Origin: Psychrobacter sp. FDAARGOS_221
GTDB lineage: Bacteria > Pseudomonadota > Gammaproteobacteria > Pseudomonadales > Moraxellaceae
Direction: 5' to 3'
Assembly (NCBI RefSeq): GCF_002313155.2
Contig: NZ_NWFK02000001.1
Coordinates: 992,001-1,056,000, forward strand
Length of the DNA: 64,000 bases
A program made the position numbers and the translations under genes. The notes below the pieces were generated by a model that had not been told where the DNA came from, did not search any database, and saw only the letters and a list, made by a program, of their open reading frames with translations. Positions 31,313 through 39,511 of the stretch are shown here, piece by piece (the stretch's first letter is position 1; each line of letters begins with the position of its first letter).

Positions 31313-32101
31313 ATGACGGATATAACCTCACCTTCTAATTTAGCAACCTCCCCTAATCCATCAGCCATTGCTCAAGCCGCTGACTTAATATCCAAAGCTG
31401 ATAGCATTTGTGTGCTAACCGGTGCTGGTATCTCAGCAGAAAGCGGTATACCTACTTTCCGTGATAAACAAACTGGGCTATGGGAAAACTATCGAGCAGA
31501 AGACTTAGCCAGTATCGATGCCTTTGACCGTGACCCAAAGATGGTATGGTCTTGGTATCAATGGCGCCGTAATCTGGTAAAAGATAAGCAGCCCAATTCA
31601 GCACACCATGCGCTTCACTCGATACAAGAGTGGGCGCAACAGCAAGGTAAGACCTTGGCACTAATTACCCAAAATGTGGATGATTTGCATGAACAGGCTG
31701 GCAGTGAGGTCACTCACTTACATGGGCATCTGTGGCGTAATAAGTGCAGTGAGTGTGGTGCGCCCTATAATGAAACAATAGATTATAGTGAAGATGGATT
31801 GCTAAGCTGCCCTCAATGTGACGGCTATATCAGGCCTGATATTGTTTGGTTTGGGGAGATGCTACCCCAAGATGAGTGGCGGTATGCAGAGTATGCGGTG
31901 AATGACTGTGATGTCTTTATCAGTATTGGCACCTCAAGCTTGGTGTATCCGGCGGCAGGACTGTTACAAGTTGCTAAGCAGCAAGGCGCTGCCATCATTG
32001 AGATTAACTTAAACCCAACTCAAAATCCGTTAGTCGATATTGAGCTGGCCGGTAAAGCCGGCGAGGTACTGCCAAAATTACAGCAGAGTCTATTAAGCTA
32101 A
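31313..32101 (+). CDS. cobB: NAD-dependent protein deacylase, Sir2 family (CobB-like)
   Basis: A 262-residue sirtuin removing acyl groups from lysines with NAD. The start at 31313 is favoured by GGAG 8 nt upstream; an upstream TTG at 31283 has none. Signatures are GAGISAESGIPTFR (about 37-50), TQNVDDLHEQAG, the catalytic His in HLHGHL, the zinc pairs CSEC and CPQC, and the closing GTSSLVYPAAGL. Adjacent to TPM-domain genes with no evident functional link. Confidence 0.93.
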   Translation: MTDITSPSNLATSPNPSAIAQAADLISKADSICVLTGAGISAESGIPTFRDKQTGLWENYRAEDLASIDAFDRDPKMVWSWYQWRRNLVKDKQPNSAHHALHSIQEWAQQQGKTLALITQNVDDLHEQAGSEVTHLHGHLWRNKCSECGAPYNETIDYSEDGLLSCPQCDGYIRPDIVWFGEMLPQDEWRYAEYAVNDCDVFISIGTSSLVYPAAGLLQVAKQQGAAIIEINLNPTQNPLVDIELAGKAGEVLPKLQQSLLS

Positions 32102-32142
32102 AAAATTTTAATTTAAAACTGATAAAAATCTTAGCTCAAAAT

Positions 32143-32185
32143 AAAAGCTGAGGCTATGACTTAATAGCATACCCTCAGCTTTTTT
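32143..32185 (+). terminator. cobB terminator
   Basis: AAAAGCTGAGG pairs with CCTCAGCTTTTT, and an inner GCTAT/ATAGC extends the stem. Confidence 0.88.
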
Positions 32186-32222
32186 GTGCATCCGTTGTTA
32201 TGTTGGTCAGTAGCAGACCCAC

Positions 32223-32801
32223 CTATTTTAAAAATACCACCGTATCTGATAGCTCGTTACCCGCCGGATCATGCTCAAGATAATAATGCTGTCTTAATAA
32301 CAAGCCAATTTCTGCCAACAGGTCGGTTAAGCTTGACTCCATCTTACCTTTAGACATCCCTGCCAGCGCCTTGTCACACATGGCGCGCCAAACGGTTGGG
32401 CTCACATGCGCATTGATACCACGGTCGGCAACGATTTCAAGACTGTGCTCGCAAATATTAACGTAAACTAGAACACCAGTGTTCTCTTCGGTATCCCACA
32501 CTCGATAAGCACTGAATAAATCAATCGCACGCTCACGGCTGCCAATATGATACGCCTGATTAATCGGCAGATGGTTTTCGATAACCAAAAACACCTCTCC
32601 GCGATGGCCTTTTTCAGCCTCACCCACCTGCTCGGTTAGTCGCTGCATCACTTGCTCGGTTAACCACCGATTATGCAGTATGGGGATGAAAATCGCTTGT
32701 CGCCACAGCCTGGCAAAGCTTGGCTCACTAACCACAGCATGACCCTCTGCGACATTCGGATGTCGTACATTAGAATCAGGCTTAGGAGGGGGTTGTTGCA
32801 T
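32223..32801 (-). CDS. TPM-domain protein (short, cytoplasmic-looking)
   Basis: From the ATG at 32801 (MQQPPPKPDSN) it has 192 residues. The domain resembles the TPM/TLP18.3-Psb32-MOLO1 fold: GEVFLVIENHLPI, SRERAIDLFSAYRVWDTEENTGVLVYVNICEHSLEIVADRGINAHV and the end GMSKGKMESSLTDLLAEIG. Unlike the next two genes it has no signal peptide or membrane helix. It is the last gene of a run of LemA plus three TPM proteins on the minus strand. Function of this family in bacteria is poorly known. Confidence 0.8.
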   Translation of the reverse strand: MQQPPPKPDSNVRHPNVAEGHAVVSEPSFARLWRQAIFIPILHNRWLTEQVMQRLTEQVGEAEKGHRGEVFLVIENHLPINQAYHIGSRERAIDLFSAYRVWDTEENTGVLVYVNICEHSLEIVADRGINAHVSPTVWRAMCDKALAGMSKGKMESSLTDLLAEIGLLLRQHYYLEHDPAGNELSDTVVFLK

Positions 32802-32983
32802 GATGTGATACCTCAAAATAGGTTGACTAATAAATCAGAGTCAGGTCTAACAGATTATAATATAGCAGGCTATAAATGGCTCACTCTATATATAGCTCAT
32901 TGTATATAGGTCATAAGCTTAACGCGGTGTTATCCTTAGCGAATACTTATGGGGCTAGCCAATAACTTTGGCGGTCAAAGTTT

Positions 32984-34153
32984 CTACCATGAACCGCCAG
33001 CACCGCCGCCGCCGAAGCCGCCGCCCCCACCACCGAAGCCGCCGCCTCCAAATCCGCCACCGCCGAAGCCTCCGCCTCCGCCACCAAAGCCGCCGCCTGG
33101 GAAGACAATAACACCGCCGCGACGTCTGCCACCTTTACCGCCGCCACGACCGCCTTTACCACCGCCGCCTGAGCCACGTGATATCAAGAACAGCCATAAG
33201 AATACGGCCATAAAGATGGTCGCTATGATGCCGGCGCCACTAGACAGTGACATCATCACAAAACCACCGGTCGCAACAAATGAGCCTAGGATGCGTCCTA
33301 ATACCGAAGTCAAAAACAGACCAAAGATCATCGCGATTAAAAACATACCAAACTGCGACGGCGTATCACCCGCTGACTGTGCCTGACTGCGCTGTTTTGC
33401 CAACTCATCAGACTGTCTGAGTATTTCAGGGTCGGTTTGTAAGCGGTTCTCGATTTGGTTAATACCTTTGATCAACCCGCCAGCATAATCGCCTTGCTTA
33501 AAAGAAGGCGTAATTTGCTCATCAATAATTCTATTGAGAGCGGCATCCGGTAAGACACCTTCTAAGCCATAACCGGATAGGATATACATATCACGGTCAT
33601 TGACGGCCACTAAAATCAGCAGACCATCATCAGTATCTTTATCACCCAGCTGCCATCTGTCAGCAACCTGCATACTGTACTGGAAAATATCCATACCATT
33701 GGTAGTGGGTACTGTAACTAGTGCCGCTTGCGCTAGACCTTGGTCATAGATCTGACGTAGTCTTTGGGTCAGTATTTGGTTTTGTTGCGGACTAAAGATA
33801 TTGGCCTGGTCCACCACCGGACTGTTTAAAATCAGCTTATCGCTTTCTACCGCTTCTGAGGTCGATTGACGTGGCTCAGCAGTGTTTGCAGGCGCAGAGG
33901 TTTGCGGGGCATCTTCAGCGCTGGCTTCACCAATATTTGGTAAATTATCACGAATCGCCTCATTGCCTAACACCGCATCATTAATGGCTTCATTTTCTTG
34001 CCCAGCTTTGGCAATGGCCACCATATCTTCAATGCTTTGGTCATTATAACCTTGGGTAGATGAGGCACCTGTTTCTGCAAAACTCATCGGTGCTGACAGT
34101 AGGCTTGCACCCAACAGCATAAAAACTGACAGACGTTTAGTAAGGTTTTGCAT
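32984..34153 (-). CDS. TPM-domain membrane protein with glycine-rich tail
   Basis: The start at 34153 (MQNLTKRLSVFML) follows an upstream TTG that is less likely. The 389-residue protein has a signal peptide (cleavage near SFA-ETG), a TPM domain (about residues 135-265; LTQRLRQIYDQGLAQAALVTVPTTNGMDIFQYSMQVADRWQLGDK and MYILSGYGLEG), two or three transmembrane helices (about 285-345), and a C-terminal tail of almost pure Gly with Phe, Arg and Lys. This matches YgcG-type proteins, predicted to sit in the inner membrane with a periplasmic TPM domain. Confidence 0.88.
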   Translation of the reverse strand: MQNLTKRLSVFMLLGASLLSAPMSFAETGASSTQGYNDQSIEDMVAIAKAGQENEAINDAVLGNEAIRDNLPNIGEASAEDAPQTSAPANTAEPRQSTSEAVESDKLILNSPVVDQANIFSPQQNQILTQRLRQIYDQGLAQAALVTVPTTNGMDIFQYSMQVADRWQLGDKDTDDGLLILVAVNDRDMYILSGYGLEGVLPDAALNRIIDEQITPSFKQGDYAGGLIKGINQIENRLQTDPEILRQSDELAKQRSQAQSAGDTPSQFGMFLIAMIFGLFLTSVLGRILGSFVATGGFVMMSLSSGAGIIATIFMAVFLWLFLISRGSGGGGKGGRGGGKGGRRRGGVIVFPGGGFGGGGGGFGGGGFGGGGFGGGGGGFGGGGAGGSW

Positions 34154-34267
34154 AGTATAAGTACCACCCAATTTTTCGTAATATTTATTAAATACTTACC
34201 GCTTAAATACTCACCACAAGTATCGCTTTAATTCGAAAAAAGATTAAAGACTAAAGATGTTGCTGTA

Positions 34268-34999
34268 TTAATGATGCTCTTGTTTCAATTTTTCTTGTTT
34301 TAAGATAGCTACTAGAGCATCGACACCTTCTGACAGTCCTTGCGCATATTGCGCTTGTTTAAAGTTGGGGGTCATTACATTATCAATAACCTGAGCAACT
34401 TTTTTATCTGTCAGTATGTGTTCAATTCCTAATCCTGTGAGGATATACATCTGCCTATCCTCAACGGCCATCATTATCAGTAGCCCATCATTCTCATCAG
34501 CGGAGCCTAACTCCCAGCTTTCAGCCACTTGCATGGCATAATCAAAGATTGGCATACCATCGGTAGTCGCAACTAAAACGACACCCGCCTGCATAATGCC
34601 TGAGTTATACACCGATCTTAGCTTGGTATTTAGCTGATCAATCTCATAGAGTGTCAGTGTCCCAGTAAAGTCATTTACCGGATCTTTCAGATTAGCCGCA
34701 ACTGTCTCAGGTGTCAGATAGCTTGGTTTTTTAACCGAGCCCTCTGCCTGTTCTATAGACCCAATAGAAATGCTACTTGAGCGCTGCGACGATTGAGACG
34801 CTGTGTTCTGCTGATCATCAGACTTTGAGGTTGACCCAGTAGAATCAGATGCACTGACAACTTCTGTATTAGCACCCTCAGTTGCAATATCATTATAGCC
34901 ACATGCAACACAGGCCAATGAGCTCAGCACACCTAGGCTAATAGCCATCATGTAGTTAGTTAAACTTTTTGAGCCATTTTTTGTTGAGAGTTTTGACAT
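34268..34999 (-). CDS. TPM-domain lipoprotein or secreted protein
   Basis: A 243-residue protein with an N-terminal signal (YMMAISLGVLSSLACVACGYND) that could be a lipobox at either Cys. A Ser-rich linker runs to about residue 90 and a TPM domain follows (LTLYEIDQLNTKLRSVYNSGIMQAGVVLVATTDGMPIFDYAMQVAESWELGSADENDGLLIM). It is a clear paralogue of the neighbouring protein at 32984 but lacks the membrane helices and glycine tail. Same operon direction as lemA. Confidence 0.82.
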   Translation of the reverse strand: MSKLSTKNGSKSLTNYMMAISLGVLSSLACVACGYNDIATEGANTEVVSASDSTGSTSKSDDQQNTASQSSQRSSSISIGSIEQAEGSVKKPSYLTPETVAANLKDPVNDFTGTLTLYEIDQLNTKLRSVYNSGIMQAGVVLVATTDGMPIFDYAMQVAESWELGSADENDGLLIMMAVEDRQMYILTGLGIEHILTDKKVAQVIDNVMTPNFKQAQYAQGLSEGVDALVAILKQEKLKQEHH

Positions 35000-35191
35000 C
35001 CATTTAAACCTATATTGTTGATAGTTATCGTAACTAGAGTTTATCTAAAAAAGCGAATGCCAACTCTCAGAAAATACTAATTATCCGATAGCAGACAGTT
35101 AATTAACGACAAGCAACCGTTCATACCTACTCAATCCCTTCTCATCTAATAACTGTCTACTCAGATTAAGCCACTTGATTAGGGCGTATTA

Positions 35192-35803
35192 TTACTCACC
35201 AAAATCAACTTTCGGTGCGGTTGAAATCTCTTTTTCATTATCGACACTGAAGTTCTGCTTCGCATCTAGCCCAAACACTTTTGCGGTTAAGTTAGTTGGA
35301 AACTGACGAACGGTTGTATTGTAAGTCTGTACTTCTTGAATATAGCGGTTACGCGCCACGGTGATGCGGTTTTCAGTACCTTCAAGCTGAGCTTGTAAGT
35401 CAGCAAAGCGCTGATCTGCTTTTAGATCAGGATAGCGCTCAGATACCGCCATTAAGCGTGACAAAGCACCTGTCATTTGAGCCTGTGCTTCCTGATAATT
35501 TTCCATCGCTTGCGGGTCGTTTAACGCTTCAGGTGTCAACTGGATGCTACCGGCACGTGAGCGCGCTTCAGCGACATCAGTTAATACGTCTTGTTCGTGG
35601 CTGGCATACTGCTTAACCACTTCCACTAAGTTTGGTACCAAGTCGGCACGGCGCTGGTATTGGTTAACTACTTCTGACCAAGCAGCTGCAACTTGCTCAT
35701 CTTGCGCTTGCAAGGTGTTATAGCCACAACCTGATAGACCTACTGCTGATCCACTTAGGACCACAGACAATAAAAGTGGCTTTAGGATTGATTGACGCGA
35801 CAT
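35192..35803 (-). CDS. lemA: LemA family lipoprotein
   Basis: A 203-residue LemA-type protein: signal peptide with lipobox VGLSGC, then the helical LemA domain (NTLQAQDEQVAAAWSEVVNQYQRRADLVPNLVEVVKQYASHEQDVL and LKADQRFADLQAQLEGTENRITVARNRY). The NTLQ and RRADLVPNLV stretches are diagnostic. GGAGTAATCA precedes the ATG. LemA genes are regularly paired with TPM/YgcG genes, as here, suggesting an envelope complex of unknown role. Four imperfect tandem repeats lie just upstream. Confidence 0.93.
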   Translation of the reverse strand: MSRQSILKPLLLSVVLSGSAVGLSGCGYNTLQAQDEQVAAAWSEVVNQYQRRADLVPNLVEVVKQYASHEQDVLTDVAEARSRAGSIQLTPEALNDPQAMENYQEAQAQMTGALSRLMAVSERYPDLKADQRFADLQAQLEGTENRITVARNRYIQEVQTYNTTVRQFPTNLTAKVFGLDAKQNFSVDNEKEISTAPKVDFGE

Positions 35804-35830
35804 AACTGATTACTCCAAAAATTTAATTCA

Positions 35831-35893
35831 CTGATGTTCTAGATAACTGATGTTGTAACTACTGGTGTTGCAACTAACTGATGTTGTAACTTA
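35831..35893. repeat. Four tandem 15-16 bp repeats upstream of lemA
   Basis: Units CTGATGTTCTAGATAA, CTGATGTTGTAACTA, CTGGTGTTGCAACTAA and CTGATGTTGTAACTTA lie end to end, 28 bp from the lemA ATG. Confidence 0.85.
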
Positions 35894-36672
35894 CTTACCG
35901 GTTGTATTAACGAACTTTTAATTAAAATTTTCAATTGATTCACATTTTAATTAATCGACACTTTAATTAACATCCATAAACTGACACCCATATTTGTGAC
36001 CTAGATTATTCACTATCTTGGCTGCCATTAGCCAGTAACGGATAGCATGCATTATATAAGCTTATTGGCGGCAAACCTATTTAAGCTGCAATTATTCAAC
36101 AATATAAATGCAATAAAATACAAAACAAGCATTTTTCACTGTTAGCAGGCTTTTTAGCATCGACGCACTTTTAACATCAACTCAAGACGAGACTGCTACG
36201 TTATGCTACGGATGCTTTATGGGACTGAAACAGCGGATTTACAATTCTTAGTTACCTAAACACAACTACAAACCAACCGCTAAGCCAAACTGTATCCTAC
36301 CTTTTTATGCGCTCTCAGCATTCATAAAACACTGAATTTAGCTTGTTTAAACAAGCTTAGAGGTATATAAACTGACTGGCTGGCGAGAAAAAATATTGTT
36401 TTTATTAAAAAATATTGTAGCAATTTGCTTTTTTTTATGGCAAATTGAGGTTACCTAGGCATACGTTTGTGTAACATTTAGCTAAACTAGCTTACAGTTA
36501 TTGCAAATGTATCGCTTTTTATCATGTTTGTGCTTATCTAATTGATTAACTGACAGTTTTATTGTCTTATGAATTAAATAAGTGCTGTACATGAACTTAA
36601 ATTATGACAATTAACTTATGCTCCCATCAAAGATTGTGCGTGATAAGTTTATTAAAATTAGGAACACATACT
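35894..36672. other. Long intergenic region between lemA and agcS with several dyads
   Basis: About 780 bp without a gene. It holds three TTTAATTAA motifs (35916-35975), a perfect 18-bp palindrome AGCTTGTTTAAACAAGCT (36340-36357), two AAAAAATATTGT direct repeats (36388-36399, 36407-36418) and a CAATTTGC/GCAAATTG inverted repeat (36421-36428, 36440-36447). These probably include lemA and agcS control sites. No glycine riboswitch pattern was found. Confidence 0.5.
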
Positions 36673-38229
36673 ATGGAAGGCATTGTTAGCTTTTTAAATA
36701 GCGTCATTTGGAGCCCCGCTCTTATCTATCTGTGTTTAGGCGCTGGTCTATTCTATTCAATTCTCACCCGCTTCGTACAAGTCCGTTTATTTAAAGAAAT
36801 GCTGCGTTTACTATTTAAAGGTAAACCAGATAATGATGGTATTTCATCATTCCAAGCATTAGCGGTATCGCTAGCCGGCCGTGTTGGTATGGGTAACATC
36901 GCTGGTGTTGCTGCTGCTATCGGTTTTGGTGGCCCTGGTGCAGTATTTTGGATGTGGATTGTGGCGTTCTTAGGCGCGTCAACCGCTTATGTTGAATCAA
37001 CGCTAGGTCAGATCTACAAAGAACGTGACGTGATTACCGGCGAATACCGCGGTGGTCCTGCTTATTACTTCGAACGTGCTTTAGGTCAAAAGTGGTACGG
37101 CGTCCTATTCGCGATCTCATCTATCATTGCTTGTGGTGTGTTTTTACCAGGTGTACAGGCCAACGGTGTTATTAACGCGGTTGCTCAGGTTGCCGGTGAA
37201 GGCTCTGCCGTGACCGTTATGGGTATCGATACTGGTAGCGTTCGCTTAATCGCTCTAGGCATTATCTTAGTGGTTCTAGGCTTTATCATCTTCGGTGGTA
37301 TTAAGCGTATTGCTCGCTTTACTGAATATGCAGTGCCATTTATGGCGCTGGGTTATATCATCTTAGCCCTACTTATCATGTTCGCTAACTACAGCATGAT
37401 CCCTGAAGTATTCGGCATGATTATTGGTGATGCATTCACTGCTCAAGCAGGCTTTGGTGCTGCTATCGGTTGGGGTGTTAAACGTGGTGTTTACTCTAAC
37501 GAAGCGGGTCAAGGTACAGGTCCTCACGCTGCATCTGCGGCTGCGGTTGACCATCCTGCACAGCAAGGTTTGGTACAAGCATTCTCAGTATACGTTGATA
37601 CCTTACTGGTTTGTTCTGCAACTGCATTTATGATCTTATCGACTAAAATGTACAACATCCAAGGTGAATTACCAGACGGACAGTTCGTTGTTCAAAACGT
37701 TGCTGCTGATGTTGAAATCAACTCACCGTCATTTACGCAAATGGCAATGGAATCAGTATACGGTACCTTTGGTGATTCGTTCATCGCGGTTGCGGTATTC
37801 TTCTTCGCCTTTACCACTATCCTAGCCTACTACTATATCGCTGAGGTTAATATTTCTTATTTAACTCGCTTTATGAGCAGAGGCGCGAGTAAAATTGGTT
37901 TGTTTGCGGTAAAAGTAATCATCATGGTAATGGTTGCATACGGTGCACTTAACAGCTCAGGTTATATCTGGGGTCTAGGTGACGTTGGTGTTGGTCTAAT
38001 GGCATGGTTGAACATTGTTGGTATTATCATCGTGTTCTTCGTGGCGCGTCCTGCACTTGATATTCTTAAAGACTACGAAGCTCAGTTGAAAGCTGGCGGC
38101 GGTACAACAGCAAAACGCTTTGTGTTCGATCCTGCTAAGTTTGGTATCAAAAACGCCACTTATTGGGAAGAGCGTCATCAAGAAAACTTAAAAGCACAAG
38201 CTCAAAAAGATCGTCAAAATAAGCTATAA
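36673..38229 (+). CDS. Alanine/glycine:cation symporter (AgcS family)
   Basis: An inner-membrane sodium-coupled symporter for alanine or glycine. The start at 36673 (MEGIVSFLNSVIW) has AGGAA 9 nt upstream; a longer frame to 36604 adds 23 residues without family resemblance. The 518-residue protein has about ten to eleven transmembrane helices. Family marks are SLAGRVGMGNIAGVAAAI near the N terminus, the GGPAYYFERALG loop and GVKRGVYSNEAGQGTGPHA. A strong terminator follows. Substrate choice between Ala and Gly cannot be told. Confidence 0.94.
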   Translation: MEGIVSFLNSVIWSPALIYLCLGAGLFYSILTRFVQVRLFKEMLRLLFKGKPDNDGISSFQALAVSLAGRVGMGNIAGVAAAIGFGGPGAVFWMWIVAFLGASTAYVESTLGQIYKERDVITGEYRGGPAYYFERALGQKWYGVLFAISSIIACGVFLPGVQANGVINAVAQVAGEGSAVTVMGIDTGSVRLIALGIILVVLGFIIFGGIKRIARFTEYAVPFMALGYIILALLIMFANYSMIPEVFGMIIGDAFTAQAGFGAAIGWGVKRGVYSNEAGQGTGPHAASAAAVDHPAQQGLVQAFSVYVDTLLVCSATAFMILSTKMYNIQGELPDGQFVVQNVAADVEINSPSFTQMAMESVYGTFGDSFIAVAVFFFAFTTILAYYYIAEVNISYLTRFMSRGASKIGLFAVKVIIMVMVAYGALNSSGYIWGLGDVGVGLMAWLNIVGIIIVFFVARPALDILKDYEAQLKAGGGTTAKRFVFDPAKFGIKNATYWEERHQENLKAQAQKDRQNKL

Positions 38230-38315
38230 CCGCTGATTTGACATCTTAATGACTATCGTGATGTTCTAACTATAGATAGAAAGCAATTTAGAAAACTATC
38301 GTTAGAACCATAAAC

Positions 38316-38347
38316 AAAAGGCCCAACAGTCATCTGTTGGGCCTTTT
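38316..38347 (+). terminator. agcS terminator
   Basis: AAAAGGCCCAACAG and CTGTTGGGCCTTTT form a perfect 14-bp stem around TCAT, with T run. Confidence 0.95.
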
Positions 38348-38423
38348 TCATGTCTGATATCTGACGTCTGATGTTTGATAGCCAAAGATAAGCTTTATTT
38401 TGTCTGTAAGTACTTTTTTATCT

Positions 38424-39251
38424 CTAATTGACCGGGAACATCACAATATCAATCTCATGCACCATGCCATTTTGGGTGGCGATATTGGGTTGAACAATAT
38501 GTGCTGTGCGCCCTTTACCATCGATCAAACTAGCTTGAGGCGTTACTTTAAAAGTACGCTTGCTTAACGCTTGCAACTGACCACCCGGTAACTGCGCGAC
38601 CGTCATCGGCTGATCCGCCTTAACCACATGATAGGCCAGCAAGGCACGCAATAAAGACTTATTGGCCAATAAGCTTTGTTTGGTCAGTGGCGTCTCACTA
38701 AACAGCTTGGCAAAAGCAGCATTATTAGGCGCAAAGATAGTATAGCGATCACCAGCAAACCGTAGCATCATGCCAATACCAGCTGCATCAACCGCTTCAA
38801 CCAAAATTGAAAAATCTGGATCTTGCCTCGCCATATCCAATGCGCTCAGAGATTGATATTGGGTATTGACCGGTGCTCCTCGGAGTGCGGCAGCTGTCTG
38901 AGAATTGGAGTTTGCTGCTGATTCTACTGTGGCTGCATTTGTCGACGCTGTTTGACGGGTAATGTTGGTTTGCGAGCCTGCTGCACTTTGCGGCAAGCGG
39001 CTATACACCATATTACCGGCATCGATGACTGTATCTGAACGGTTTGCGGTGGAAGTACCAGCATTTTGGCCTTGAACGTTTGCAGTAACTTGAACGCGTT
39101 GCTCGGTTAATGTCTCTGTTTTTTGACATCCTGTCAGGGTTAATAACGCAGCCGTTAACGACCCTACCAACTTAGGTGACATTAATTTAGTTGACATTAA
39201 TTTAGGTGAAAAAACACCTTTTTCTGACAACAGCGTCTGCACTTGTTTCAT
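38424..39251 (-). CDS. Fasciclin-domain lipoprotein
   Basis: A 275-residue exported protein. The N terminus holds repeats SPKLMSTKLMSPKL before a hydrophobic helix ending in lipobox LTGC, so it is probably a lipoprotein. A Ser/Thr/Asn-rich linker leads to one fasciclin (FAS1) domain (about residues 135-273) with SILVEAVDAAGIG, YTIFAPNNAAFAKL, LLRALLAYHVV and the end NGMVHEIDIVMFP. FAS1 domains mediate adhesion. AAGGATAT precedes the ATG. Confidence 0.9.
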   Translation of the reverse strand: MKQVQTLLSEKGVFSPKLMSTKLMSPKLVGSLTAALLTLTGCQKTETLTEQRVQVTANVQGQNAGTSTANRSDTVIDAGNMVYSRLPQSAAGSQTNITRQTASTNAATVESAANSNSQTAAALRGAPVNTQYQSLSALDMARQDPDFSILVEAVDAAGIGMMLRFAGDRYTIFAPNNAAFAKLFSETPLTKQSLLANKSLLRALLAYHVVKADQPMTVAQLPGGQLQALSKRTFKVTPQASLIDGKGRTAHIVQPNIATQNGMVHEIDIVMFPVN

Positions 39252-39413
39252 AGAAATATCCTTATTCTATAGCTATATAAGAGGGTGATAATAACTTGAG
39301 TATAACTTATGCTACACTAACAAACATTCACTCTCTATTCACCTCTTAGTCAAAGTCATACAAACAGCGTCATACTCATATAACGGGGTTATTCCCTAAT
39401 CAGCATCACTCTA

Positions 39414-39443
39414 AAAGAGAGTAACTTTAAAGAGAGTAACTTT
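39414..39443. repeat. Exact 15-bp tandem duplication upstream of metH
   Basis: AAAGAGAGTAACTTT occurs twice without a gap (39414-39428, 39429-39443), 69 bp before the metH ATG. Confidence 0.85.
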
Positions 39444-39511
39444 GATAGTCACTGCTGCTGAGCACCTGTTTATAATGGCCTTTGTCTATACTGTAAAAAT
39501 AAGATAGCACT

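Noticed and set aside
32949..33386. Proline-rich plus-strand frame of 145 residues
   Set aside because: It is the antisense reading of the glycine-rich tail of the TPM protein; the Gly codons read as Pro on the other strand.
35894..36672. Glycine riboswitch ahead of the Ala/Gly symporter
   Set aside because: The conserved tandem aptamer core sequences were looked for and not seen.
39252..39511. Cobalamin or SAM riboswitch ahead of metH
   Set aside because: No B12 box or SAM aptamer core is visible in the 260-bp region.
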